Below, piece by piece: positions 38,144 to 49,604 of a DNA stretch of 64,000 bases; the stretch's first letter is position 1, and each line of letters opens with the position of its first letter. Source of the stretch: Nissolia schottii (Eukaryota > Streptophyta > Magnoliopsida > Fabales > Fabaceae); assembly GCA_003254905.1 (NCBI GenBank), contig QANU01076963.1, positions 262,568 through 326,567 of the forward strand, given 5' to 3'. Below the pieces are notes generated by a model, which was not told where the DNA came from, did not search any database, and saw nothing but the letters and a program-made list of their open reading frames with translations. The position numbers and the translations under genes are program-made.

Positions 38144-40849
38144 GTAGTTCTCTGAATGCAATTGGGAGAAGACACTGCATAAACACATGACATTCATGGC
38201 TCTTCATGCCAACCAACTTCCCTTGAGTAATATTCATATATCAAGCCAAGTTAGATGCATAACTGCTAGGCATTTTCAGTTCTTGCAACCAATGAAGCAC
38301 ACTTTGAACTTGTCGCTTGTTAAGGGTGTAGCAGGCCTTGGGCTTTATGAAGCAGCCATCATAAATTTGTTGTAGGTTTAACTTGGGACGTCTACACAAC
38401 TGTTTCAAATCTAGCATTGCCTTCTTGTTGTCCTTGGTATGATCGATGTCCATGACTGCATACATTATATTGTCAAAAACAATTTTTTTAATATGCGTAA
38501 TATCCAGAAAACGATGAACCAAGTTATCTTTCCAATATGGAAAATCCTAGAATATGTTCCTAGTCCAATTATATTCTTCCTCGTAACCTTTAAACTTAAC
38601 AACTTTGCCAACTTCAGTTATCTTTGGCAGATGTCTAACCCTCTTGAGAATCTCACAACCAGTTAATCTTTGTGGCAGCTCTTCATTTTCAATTTTGTTC
38701 TTTAGAAAGACATTCCTACTATTCCTAAGTGTGTGCTCAGGTTCCAAGAATACCCTGTGACAATCAAACTACGATTGTTTTTCTCCTTACGGTAGCCGAA
38801 ACACTTTAGTCTCCTCCATACAAATTGGGCATGCTAAAGTTCCCTGTGTCATCCATCTAGACAACATTCCATAAGCAGGAAAATCATTCATGGTTCACAT
38901 TAAAGATGCCCTCAAAACAAAATTCTGCTTTCTAGACACGTTATACGCAAGCACGCTTTGATTCCACAAATGGTTCAATTCATCTATCAAAGGCTGAAGA
39001 AAAACATCAATCTGTGCTTTAGGGTTGCTCGGGCCGGGAATTACACAAGATAAGAACATATAAGGATCTTTCATGCACATCTCAGGTGGTAGATTATAGG
39101 TTGTAATGATCATTGGCCAACATGAGTATGGTTTGGTAAAATAATTGTTAGGGGTAAACCCATCAGAACAAAGCCCTAATCTCACATTACAAGGTTCTGC
39201 AACAAAGTCAGGTTAAACTCTGTCAACGTGTTTTCATGCTTCATCGTGATAAGGGTGAGTCATGCGACCATCGTTTCTTTTATTCTCAAAGTGTCATGTC
39301 ATGTGCGGTGTCGAGCTCATCAATGTAAATAACCTCTTCAGTCTTGGAATTAGAGGCATATAATGCATTCATTTAAAAGCAACATCCTTAAATCACCCTG
39401 GGCCAACAGTTAATCTTGATAAACCCATCAACATCATCATTATAGTACAATATACACCCTGATCGGCAACAGTCAATCTTGATAGAGCTTAAGCCAAGTT
39501 TAGAAAAAAAAATTCGCTTGATAAAAGTTTGTTGGAATTTTATTCCTTGGTGGTGTTAGCCCTTTAATGAAATCAATCCACTGATCGACGGTCTCTCACT
39601 TTGATTAGCGTCTGTCTTCATAGTTAACAGCCTAGTTGCCACAAATAATTGTGTATGAACTAATCCTTCCCACACCAGTGTGTTTGCTTCCTCTAACAAG
39701 CTATAGAAATTCTTGGCATCTGGATTGGGTTTCCTCATATAGTAAGTTGTCATTTTGTGGATCAAAGCCACCTCCAAAAGCATCGTGTACCACTTCTGAA
39801 TATCTATCGTCATTAACTGTGTCTGGTTCGTCGACACAAGGCTGACTTGAACTGCCCACTTCATACTGACATCTACTGAACTCATTCACACCATTGACGT
39901 TCACCTCTCCATGGTCTACCCATATGCAACAATGCGGCTCAAACTGATTTCTATAAAGATGCATTCTAATCCTTTCGACATCCAATATCTTACACCGTTT
40001 GCAAGAAAAACACAAACATCTAACTCTTTGAGCAATTGATTTAACTGTTTTGCAGAAGTAGTCCACACCCTCCAAAAATTCAGGCTTTATCACTCTCTAA
40101 TTCTCGTAGTATCGATTGTACATCCAAAATCTGTTAGACGGAATCATGTTTGCACACTTCCTACACCCACATTGCATTAACCGACTCAAAATTAATAATC
40201 CTGGTTTAATTTCATTATTGCAACATACATTCTTAATTGCACACAATTATTCCTAAACCGTTCTAAAACAGATTCCCTACAATCTCCGCAAACAACTTGT
40301 AATCACCGTTGCCAGCACAACAATTCAAACAATTTCGAAAAGAAACGCTAAGCGTTCCTTCCCCCGATCCAGCTACACAACTCCAATCTTGCAAATTTAT
40401 CCTAAGAAAATAAGTCTTTATCTTATGTATCGTTCATATATACATACCTAAATGTCGATACAAGCTTCAGGGACTCCTTCACACAGCAAAATGAATGGCT
40501 CCTTCAATGTCCTAAATAAACATATCACCGCACAAAAAAATCAATTAGAAATTGACATTATTTATAAATTGAATGAAATAAAAAGAGAGTACTAATTATG
40601 TAATGACCTAGCAAGAAGTGGTGATGGTGGTGGTGGCAGTTGTGTTTGTGGAGGTGGTTGTGGTGGAAAAGAGTTTTTTTTGTTGGTGGTTTAGTAAGAT
40701 GAAGGAAGAGTGGTGGGAAGTGGTGGTGATGGAGGAAGGAGGAGAAGAGAGGAAATGAGAGAATAGGAGAAGAGGAGAAGAGAAGAAAAAGAAGAAATGA
40801 GTGAAATGGTGTTGTAGGAGAGTGAAATTCAACTAAGTTAATTTTCATA

Positions 40850-41450
40850 ACATTACCATCGCAAATTTCTGACGATAATTGGAACAGTCTGACTATGATC
40901 ACTTTATGAAATGCATCGTTTAAATTAAAGGATTACAATCAACTTTGTGTCAAAATGTCTAACGGTAAGAAAAAAATGGCGCGAATTTTTTGTAATTTTT
41001 CATTTTCGCTATTGTCGGATATTTCTGACTATAACACGTCTCGTACGAGTCACCTAACAAAACCTCAAGTTTGCATGTATGGGTCCAAGATTGTTACTGT
41101 CGAAAGTGTCCGACAATAACACACCTTACGCGTGTCACATTACCTCTTGCATGAGACACCTAACAAAACATCAACTTTGTATTTAGGGGTCCAGGGTTGT
41201 TACCATCAGATAATTTTGATGGTAACACGTCTCGCGCGAGTCACATTAGATCTCGTGCGAGACACCTAATAGAACCTCAACTTTGCTCTTTGATTTGTTA
41301 GTCTTGCACGAGACAAAAAAACATCTCGCATGAGATGGTTAGGGTTTAAGGATTAGGGTTGTTATCGTGCGATATTTTTTATGGTAATACACTACACCAT
41401 TTAGGGTTGTTATCGTCAGATATTTCTGACGGTACATACTAATATTCAAA
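40850..41450. repeat. Internal array of CACTA-type hairpin words and CTCGTGCGAG palindromes
   Basis: The stretch between the two transposase genes contains at least five degenerate units. Each has a hairpin of the form (ac)cgtcagatatttctgacggt followed by cacctaacaaaacctcaa-type and gggtccagggttg-type sequence. Unit spacing is about 90-165 bp. Palindromes such as tctcgcgcgag, ctcgtgcgag and ttgcacgaga occur in most units. This resembles the subterminal arrays but lies well inside the element, just upstream of TNP2. Confidence 0.6.
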
Positions 41451-41880
41451 ATTATATTGTGTAATGAAGATATTGATACTAAAAAAATAATTTACCTAAA
41501 ATATATGATCCTTTCTTGAATGGATCTTGTCATGGACGAATGAAGGTACTATTTTTTTTATTTAATCCACAAAGTTTTGAATATACCACTACTAGTTCCC
41601 AACTTCTTATCATCGTATTTGTCACTCTCTTGTTTAATTTCTATATGTTCTATTATTCTAACTTTTCTTCTTGTCTTCTAACATCTATATTTTTCTTAAT
41701 TTATTCCATTCGTCCATAAAATATTATTTATTATTATAATAGACAATGAATCATCATTGGGTCATAAGTGTTAATAGACTTTAAAAAAATCATAATATAT
41801 TTTTAAAAAAAAACTAGACAAGTTCAAAATCAAAATATACTTAAAAATTCTACATTGTATTTAAAAAAAATAAAAAAGTT

Positions 41881-43774
41881 CTAATCTCCTAAGTTTGCAA
41901 CATCATCATCAGGGGCATCATCAAAGGACACTTCATCAACGACAACATCCTCCATGTTATGATCGTCGGACGTATCAGACAACAATAGCTCAGGAGGCAT
42001 CTCAGGGGTGATCGAACTGCTGGATCCTCGGGCAGATCCACCAAAGGATGCCCACATCGCCCTAAGATTTTGGTTCAACTTCTCCTTGTCCCTTCTTTTC
42101 TTTGCCTGCTCTTGTCTCTTCTTTGCCTCATCCTGCATCTGTTTTGCCTTTACCTCTGCCCTCATATCATGAAGCTCCTGAACCACCTACTCGTGCCTAA
42201 CCACCTGCATGTGTAGCTCCTGGTTCAGCTTGAACACATGCTCGCAAATGTCTTCGCTTTCTTGCGCCCGTGTCCCACCGGTAGATGAAGTCGCCAATCG
42301 AGGTCCCCTTGTTATAACCGAGAGCTGTGTACCTGGTCGTACTCGCGGTTGTGGTTCATATCGCCAACCACCTCGAGCTAGACCGCGTTCTCATCAACGG
42401 GGGCTGGCTCGATACCCGGGGGTACACTCTTAGCCCACTGAGTCTGTGCAGTATGAAATGCCTTGTCGAATGCAGCCTACAAAAATAAAAAAGTTAACGA
42501 TTGTTAATATAGGAAATTAAAATTTAACAATTATATAATAAAAATAAATAACTGTATAATTCTTGTAAAAATTATTCACAGCAATTTGTTGTGAGCGAGT
42601 GTCAAACCACCGAGACTTATCTGTCTTCATGTTGTGTGTCTCACGGAACAACTCTACCTCTGACAGCTCCCGACCCATCCGTTGATGCTGCATATTTAGT
42701 TGTTTAAATATTAGTTTAAAGTATAAACTAGCTATTTTAAATAGAAAATTAAAATACAATAGCTAATGATTGTAAAATAAATAAAATTGCTCAATTACCA
42801 TCCTGAGGCGTGTCAATGGCAAGTCGTAGAGCCTCCGGTATGGACGTTGCCCCCTTGACCCTGCGTGCGGACACGCTTTGAGTTCTCATATCGAGTCTTA
42901 AATTCGTCTGAGGCCAAATAAGCGTTAAGCTGAGCAAGTTGCTCAAGGGTTAACCAGTTCGGGTCTTTGTCCTTACCTGAATGGATGTCCCCAGCAACTG
43001 CTAGAGATGACGGTTGGCCCGGTAAGCAAATGCCTTCTTCATACCGGCCTCCTTAGAAGGATCATACTCAAATTGTTCCTGAAAATACAAATATTAAAAC
43101 ATTAGTAATTAATTACATAAATAATTTATTTCAAGTCAAATTTATAATTATAAGACAAAAAAATTACCTTCCACAAATTGAACATGCGGTCCATCTCCTC
43201 CCTAGTGACTCTTTCCACTTGGAGACAACTCTATTATAACATCTTTTCATGACCTTTGTCACCATGTGGCTTAGAGCCTCGTGGGGAATCCACCTATATA
43301 CACAAACATAAATATTACCAATATGTATTCGTAATGTTAAAAAAAAGTAAGTACATTGTGTATAAAATAAAACAAAAAAAATTACAATACTTACCCACTG
43401 TTATTCTCGTCCAGTCGGATCCTCAGTCGCCCTCGCTATGAAGCAGATCCCTGTGACTGAGGGCTGGTGGGAGTCTCCAGTTGTGGCGGCTCTAGCGACT
43501 GTGATGCAGCAGGTGATGGAGTAACACGCACGCTGTAACTCCCAAACCTCGTTGCCTGTGATGACGAATGAGGCATGAAGCTAAGCAGCGACAAAGCATC
43601 TGGGGGCAACATGAAGCCCAAGGTCGGCATAAAGCCGTCCCCGACGGGCGAGCTAGATGACTTCGGCGTGGTGCTCGACGTTGACTGTGACCGGCCGCCT
43701 CGACCCCTCCCCTCACTACCCTTCCTAAATGCTGAATAGTAGTCAGACATCTTTCCCTTTCCTTTATCAGACAT
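41881..43774 (-). pseudogene. TNP1-like, Transposase_24 (Ptta/En/Spm) protein, fragmentary
   Basis: Exon-like pieces on the minus strand begin MSDKGKGKMSDYYSAFRKG (43774), with a low-complexity serine/proline region to about 43398. Near 42690-42580 the characteristic SEVELFRETHNMKTDKSRW(F/V)D(T/E)RS motif of the plant Transposase_24 family appears. The last piece (42186-41881) is a lysine-rich coiled coil (KQMQDEAKKRQEQAKKR) with an acidic tail. Short AT-rich introns separate the pieces. In CACTA elements this second protein binds the subterminal repeats and regulates transposition. Exact splice sites were not all verified, and frame breaks are likely around 42860-43060. Confidence 0.65.
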
Positions 43775-44454
43775 ACTAAAATAAAAATAAAAAAAATTAA
43801 TGATAAATAACACATATTATTATAATAAAAATTAAAATAACAACACATATAAACAACTAACATGTCATATAAAAATTTAATATGTGAAAATTTCCTTTAT
43901 CAGACATACATACTAATTAATGATAAAAAATTACACATAACAAAATCATATAAAAATTTAATATGTGAATTTTTTTTCTCAATTGATATATAATATTATC
44001 AAATTAAAAAACTATATAATAATTAATAATATATTATTATTATTATTATATGATTTAATATCCTATGCTCAACCACAATATTCTACAGATTACTAAATCA
44101 ATTAAAATAATATATATACAACTAATATATATTAACATATCAAAATAATACAACTGATATATATTAACATAACATCAACATATATATCTTATCATATCAA
44201 CATAATACAACTAATACATATTAACATAATATCAACACACACACACACATATTATCATATCAACACATATATATTAAAACTAAATATATAAAAATTAAAA
44301 TTAACCTATCGGTGGTGATGGTGGAGGCTCGGTGGTGGTTCGGTGGCGGCGGTGGAACAACTAGAGCCGAGAGGACACGGAGGAGGAAGGTGTAGAGTGG
44401 AGGAGATAATGGAAGTGAAGGTGGGAGGGACAGAGAAGCACTATATATAAAACA

Positions 44455-45040
44455 ATTATTGTCAGATTTTTTTCGACGGTAATTACACTAATGACACGAT
44501 CGTTGGGACCACGGGAAAACATGTTACCTTTTGTACTCTGAGACTATTACCGTTGGTTTTTTCTAATTGTAACCACACGAACGTTACACACATGGAAAAC
44601 ATGTGCACCTATTCATAATTCCAAACCTCTATCGTTGGAAATATATGACAGTAACTATTCGAACGTTACACGCATAGAGAACAAACACACATGTTCACAC
44701 TTCTAAACCATTATCGTCGGATTTTTCTAATAGTCATTGGTTCAACGTTACACACATGGGATAAACGTGTGCCTCTTTAGATTTGGACTCTTTTACCGTC
44801 GAAAATATCAAATGGTAACAACCCCAACATCACATGCGTCCCTTAAATTTCCAATCGATTACAGTCGAAAAAAATCGATGACAATACTTTCGCCTACACC
44901 CGTGCCACATGGCGCCAAATGTTACAGTCGATTTTACTCGAGGTTTGTTTTCTGATGGTAATCATGACCAATATTAATCCGGTTCGTCTTAGAAACCATT
45001 ACCGTCAGATTTGTCCATGTTTTTTGACAGTAATACTGTC
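44455..45040. repeat. Right subterminal repeat array of the CACTA element
   Basis: Six to seven units of about 70-110 bp each carry a hairpin near ttatcgtcggatttttctaa or its variants, plus a gaacgttacacacatgg-type block. The units are diverged from one another. The array corresponds to the left array at 33670-34110. Confidence 0.65.
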
Positions 45041-45055
45041 GGATCATTCTCCGGA

Positions 45056-45226
45056 CCCACTTTTAGGAAACCTAAGAAATTAACCTACAAATCAATCTAC
45101 CCACTTTTATCAATGATATTTGACATTTTTTTTTCTATTTTATCCCTAAAAATGTTAAGTGTCATTAATAAGGATGAGTAAGTTGATTTATAAGTTAATT
45201 TCTTAAGGCTCCTAAACATTGCTCTA
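45056..45226. mobile_element. Fold-back MITE at the CACTA right edge
   Basis: The left arm tttaggaaacctaagaaatt (from about 45062) with aacctacaaatcaatctaccca pairs with an inverted right arm ending near 45221 with a few mismatches. The element is about 165 bp, AT-rich and non-coding. Its position suggests it replaced or hides the missing CACTA terminus. Confidence 0.55.
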
Positions 45227-45286
45227 TCTCTAAATACAAGTGTGCACCATGTAACGTACTAAAATAAAGGCCCTGTTTGTTATGTT

Positions 45287-46195
45287 GTATAAGATCCGAT
45301 AGTATTAATTAATACAACACAATTAGTTTTTAATCATATTCACATGTTTAGTGTAACATACGATAATATAACTTTATACGTTCTTATCGATTTTCATCTT
45401 ATGATTGTTGCATTAACTTATTCTATCCTAAAACTTGATTAAACCCGATAGTAATTATTTTTTTATTCAATCTTAAATTATTCTTACTTATCTCCTTTTT
45501 TTTTTCTTTTCATCATTGTATAATTGTCAATTATCATCATTGCATTATCTTTTTTCCTCCTCTTTCTTCTCTTCCATGACTATTGTTTATATATTTATAC
45601 ACTGTATAAGATCCGATAGTATTAATTAATACAAAAAAATTAGTTTTTGATCATATCCATATGTTTAGTGTAACATAGGATAATATAATTTTATACGTTC
45701 TTATCCATTTTCATCTTATGATTGTTGCATTAACTTATTCTATCCTAAAACTTGATTAAACCTGATAGTAGTTATTTTTTTATTCAATCTTAAATTATTC
45801 TTGCTTATTTCCATTTTTTCTTTTCATCATTGTATAATCGTCAATCATCATCATTGCATTATCTTTTTCCTCCTCTTTCTCTCTTCCATGACTATTGTCT
45901 ATGTATTTATACGTTGTATAAGATCCGATAGTATTAATTAATACAACAAAGTTAGTTTTTAATCATATTCATATGTTTAATGTAACATAGGATAATATAA
46001 CTTTATACGTTCTTATCCATTTTCATCTTATGATTGTCGCATTAACTTACTCTATACTAAAACTTGATTAGACCTATCGTTATTCTTAGTTATCTCATTT
46101 TTTTTCTTTTCATCATTGTATAATCGTCAATCATCATCATTGCATTATCTTTTTCCTTCTCTTTCTCTCTTCCATGACTATTGTCTATGTATTTG
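45287..46195. repeat. Tandem triplication with a unit of about 315 bp
   Basis: The word gtataagatccgatagtatt starts at 45287, 45604 and 45916, giving spacings of 317 and 312 bp. Each unit continues with tagtttttaatcatatt-like, tttatacgttcttatc, catcttatgattgttgcatt, catcattgtataat and ttccatgactattgt blocks in the same order. The third unit is shortened by a deletion near 46075-46085 and ends about 46195. There is no coding capacity. Confidence 0.85.
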
Positions 46196-48110
46196 CCTAT
46201 TCTTCAAATCCAATACCTTTTGGTAATTCAAAGTACATAGAAGTTTTTTTGCACGTATCAATTCAAAAACTATTCACAAACCTCATGTTCATTTTCTTTT
46301 CTAGTTATCAATTTGACTCAAAGATATAAGAATTCATTTTTAAATAACTTTTTTTTTTCTTGATTTGATTTTATGCAAAATTTGACAACTTTGCTTTGAA
46401 TCATTTATTTTTTAAGTTCTACAATAAACTCATTTTGATTTTGATGAAAAAAAAGTTGTATCTTTTACAATAATTTGTTTGGAAAGTGTTGAATATCATT
46501 ACAGGTGTATCTAATTTTTTATTCAAATGGTTATGACTCATGAGAGATTATGCTTCAAAAAATGATGATTTTTTTGTATTTTTCTGTTGTTTTAGTATTA
46601 ATTATAAATTAATACTATAAAAATTAAATATGATAAAATCATATAATTATATGTGACACACTAAACATATGATAGTATATAAATTTATATAATATATTTC
46701 TTATAATATATTGTCATATCTAATATTAATAGGCGTACCAAGCGGGGTAAAGATACCAAAATCATAGAGTATGTGGGCTGTGGCCATGAATGTATAGCAG
46801 GATGTCCGGCATTTATGAATCTCATGGAAACATCTGACGAATTTATGAATGAACAAGAGAGCAACAACCATTTGAGTGACGAAATGGTTATGCTCACTCC
46901 ATTTGACCGGTCATGGGATCAGGATGGTTTTATGGGCCCTCAACCATCCAAAGCCCGGCCCACTTCAAAGACTTGGATGCAGGACACGACCCCACGTACG
47001 GCACCCTGCTCAGCTCATACTGACCCGACCCATTCCCGTCCGGGCCACCACGGGGAGGGGGTTTTGCTCTTCACGCGCCACAGAGGTCGCGTGTACCCCT
47101 GACTGACTTGTTCCTCTTTAGAGACCCTTTTCCGGTCAAACTAAAAATGAAGACCTAATCATCCACAATGCTTATCCAACCTAAACAAGGTAGAGAAAAT
47201 TTTTGCTCGGATAATTTTTTTTTATCCTTTCTATTCAAATTTTAATGATATAAAAGATATAATAATTTTTTTGTCTTTATGTTTCTATTTTTTTAATTAA
47301 ATAAAATCTCAAAGAGAGAAATTATATTTGTAAAAGTTCAAATTTCATTTATCATTAAGTGAAAAATGAATTTTTTTCATGTGATAAATTTATGATAGTT
47401 CTCTCATTATTAATATTTTAATTATTTATATCATGTATCGAATCTATATTCTTAATTTATGATGAGAGATTAAATATAAATTTATCATGTAAAAAATTAC
47501 TTGAGAAAATCTATTAATTATTAAATGAGATTTTTTTTATGAGGTAAGTCTCATGAAAATTTCTTCCTAACAGTTAAACATAAATTTATGATGTTCAACA
47601 CTAAATGAAACCATACAAATCACAAAGCTTAGTATAATTGACTCGAGAAGGTCTTGTATAATTATAGATATATCCCCTTTAATGAATTCAGTAAATATTT
47701 TATGAGAACTCCAAAAACAAATGTACATATAACATTAAAAAAAAAAAAGAATAAAGAAACATGAAACCACACTCACTCATATTGATACTCAAGCTCACGT
47801 TACAGAAAACCGCAGCAGCAATGAAAACATCGGCAAATTTTGGTAGCCAATGCTAATCCTTATTATAATCACTGTCTTCAAATTTGAAACTGAAACCGCC
47901 ACATAACAGCTTCAAGATTTCCGCAAAATCATATCCTCAGTCCCTCATACCCTTATTCCGTCTCCAATTCCTCTCTTTCATTCTTCCTTGATCCTACTCT
48001 CACTAGACTCGTAGTCCTATGATGTCAACCATATATAATAATATAATAATATAATAATGGTACAGTCTTTTCATTATCATTGATTAAAGCATTTAAGCTG
48101 GTGAAGAAAA
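46196..48110. other. Intergenic region upstream of the cyclin gene
   Basis: The stretch is mostly AT-rich. A less AT-rich block at 46740-47110 contains two overlapping frames of 76-109 codons that I do not recognise and do not call genes. From about 47770 onward the sequence should include the cyclin promoter. Confidence 0.5.
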
Positions 48111-48111
48111 T

Positions 48112-48113
<2 letters not shown>

Positions 48114-48148
<35 letters not shown>
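48114..48148 (+). repeat. (CT)n tract in the cyclin 5' leader
   Basis: About 17 CT units end about 30 bases before the start codon, probably in the 5' UTR. Such pyrimidine tracts are common in plant leaders. Confidence 0.85.
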
Positions 48149-48151
<3 letters not shown>

Positions 48152-48177
48152 CCCTTCTTCTTGAAGGGAAAAAAAAG

Positions 48178-49604
48178 ATGGATGATCTTTCGTCCAGCCT
48201 TCTCTGCCAAGAAGACGAAACGTGCTTCGATGAAGAATACTCGTTCACTCGGTCACAGCAGGGTTATGGCGTTTCAGAGGAAGAGGTTGTGGGCGTCTTG
48301 GTTGAGAGAGAGATCCGTGTTGGCTTCCAAAAAGGCGAGAACTCGATGTTTGAGGATTGGAAGAAACGTGTTCGCATGGATGCAATCAATTGGATTCTCA
48401 ATGTTAGTCTCACTCCTCCTCCAATTCTGCAATTAGAAATTTTCATTCTTTTTTTCCTTCCTTTTTTGTACTTTTGATTCAGCTTCATTCATTAATCTTG
48501 ATTCTTTTTCCCCTTCTTGTTTTTCGTTTTAATTCTCAGACAAGAGCAACATTGGGTTTTAGCTCTCAAACGGCCTATTTGTCTGTCACATACTTGGATC
48601 GATTCCTTTCCAAGTGTACCATTGATGTAAGCTCAAGATTTTTGTTCAATGTTCATTGATCATTCCACGGCAAGCATTGTTGAATCCTGATTAATTTAGT
48701 TCTTAATTTACCCTTTTTGCTTGCAGAGTGAAAAGTGTTGGGCGTTTCGGTTACTATCAATTGCATGCCTTTCGCTGGCTGCAAAGATGGAGGAGTGCAA
48801 TGTGCCGGCGCTATCCGAGTTTCAATCGCAAGATCATTGCTTTGAGAGCAGAGTCATTAAGAGAATGGAGCTTTTGGTTCTAAGCACATTGGATTGGAAC
48901 ATGAATATCGTAACCCCCTTTGATTTCCTTCCCTTTTTCATCAACAAGTTCTGCAACCAATCCCCTCCAAGCCCAAATTTTTCCAAGACCATGCAACTCA
49001 TCTTCACCACAATGGAAGGTCAATCATGAGCGCTGAAATGAGCTTTGTTTTCATTATTATTATCATTGAAATCACTACTTACTCCAAATCTGAGTTTTTG
49101 GAATTCTATTTACTAATGAAAATGCTTTGTTCTGTTTTTGCAGAGGTCAATTTGATGGATCACAAACCATCTGCTATTGCAGCGGCTGCTACTTTGGTGG
49201 CATTGGATCAGCAATTGACGATTGAAGCGGTAGAATTGAAGATTAGTTCAGTTCCTCATTATAGATTTCTTGAGCCTGTGAGTTCTGTATTTATTTAATT
49301 TTTTCCCTGCTCACCAATATGCTTATTATGCTAAGAAGATATTAACAAATTATTAGTCTGAATCAAGTTCTACATTTTTGGATTTCTACAGAGAGAAATA
49401 TTCGTGTGCTACAATCTAATTCAAAGACTATGCTCGGAGAAAACAAGAGAGAACCTTCTGCATACGCCTAATCCTACTTCACATAACCGATCCAGTAGGC
49501 CAATTGAAAGGGCAGAGAGCTCTCAAGTTACTTCTGGTGCCACTTCAAAGAGAAGGAGGCTCACATTTAATGATGATGAAAATCGTGATAAGGGGCAACG
49601 CTAG
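48178..49604 (+). CDS. CYCD5: D-type cyclin, CYCD5-like (5 exons, 316 aa)
   Basis: This is a G1 cyclin that would pair with CDKA and promote S-phase entry by targeting the retinoblastoma-related protein. Exons are 48178-48402, 48540-48626, 48727-49018, 49144-49277 and 49392-49604. They join to 951 nt without stops, and all introns are GT-AG. Residues 8-12 (LLCQE) form the LxCxE motif for RBR binding. The N-terminal cyclin box spans about residues 45-175 (DAINWILNTRATLGFSSQTA, LSIACLSLAAKMEECNVPAL, KRMELLVLSTLDWNM). The C-terminal cyclin fold spans about 176-262. The tail SGATSKRRRLTFNDDE resembles the CYCD5;1 tail, which is why I favour that subgroup over CYCD1. The length is close to CYCD5;1 (about 323 aa). 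The gene looks intact. Confidence 0.9.

Larger units (their letters stand above)
34639..40147 (-). pseudogene. tnp2: TNP2-type CACTA transposase, split by a solo LTR
   Basis: Read on the minus strand, the gene starts at about 40147 with the transposase-associated N-terminal domain (KPEFLEGVDYF, CSFC-like cysteines, HLYRNQFEPHCCIWVDHGE). The TNP2 core follows (RLGLCSDGF, YSCWPMIITTYNLPPEMCM, IPGPSNPKAQIDVFLQPL; 39185-38895), continuing at 38747 and 38522 (LCRRPKLNLQQ, LKMPSSYASNLA). Beyond the inserted LTR come the DUF4218 block (IPIILCSLERVFPPIFFDVM at 36100-36000), a DUF4216-like block (THLDYKNTDINPTRRYRGYD at about 35080) and an acidic tail ending at 34639. Stops and shifts occur throughout, for example near 40099 and 39885. 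The protein would cut and join the element ends; this copy cannot. Confidence 0.85.
33652..45050 (-). mobile_element. CACTA (En/Spm) transposon, decayed, about 11.4 kb including a nested LTR
   Basis: The left terminus CATTACAAGAAAAA (33652) is one base from the canonical plant CACTA end. It is followed by many copies of a hairpin-type subterminal word (accgtcggat and its inverse), also seen at 44455-45040. Between these lie a TNP2-type transposase gene and a TNP1-like Transposase_24 gene, both on the minus strand, as in autonomous CACTA elements. The right terminus is not found, and a fold-back element begins close to where it should be (45056). Both genes carry frame breaks, and a solo LTR interrupts TNP2, so the copy cannot move by itself. 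Confidence 0.8.

Noticed and set aside
40558..40902. Minus-strand frame rich in histidine, serine and phenylalanine
   Set aside because: It is a low-complexity translation of a purine/pyrimidine-skewed stretch upstream of TNP2, with no domain.
45287..46195. CRISPR array
   Set aside because: The units are about 315 bp with no short repeat-spacer pattern, and the genome is eukaryotic.
46773..47106. Two overlapping frames upstream of the cyclin
   Set aside because: They have no recognised domain and no conserved start context, and their lengths are within chance for a less AT-rich block.
48025..48210. Minus-strand frame with RERERE repeat at the cyclin start
   Set aside because: It is antisense to the CT tract in the cyclin leader.
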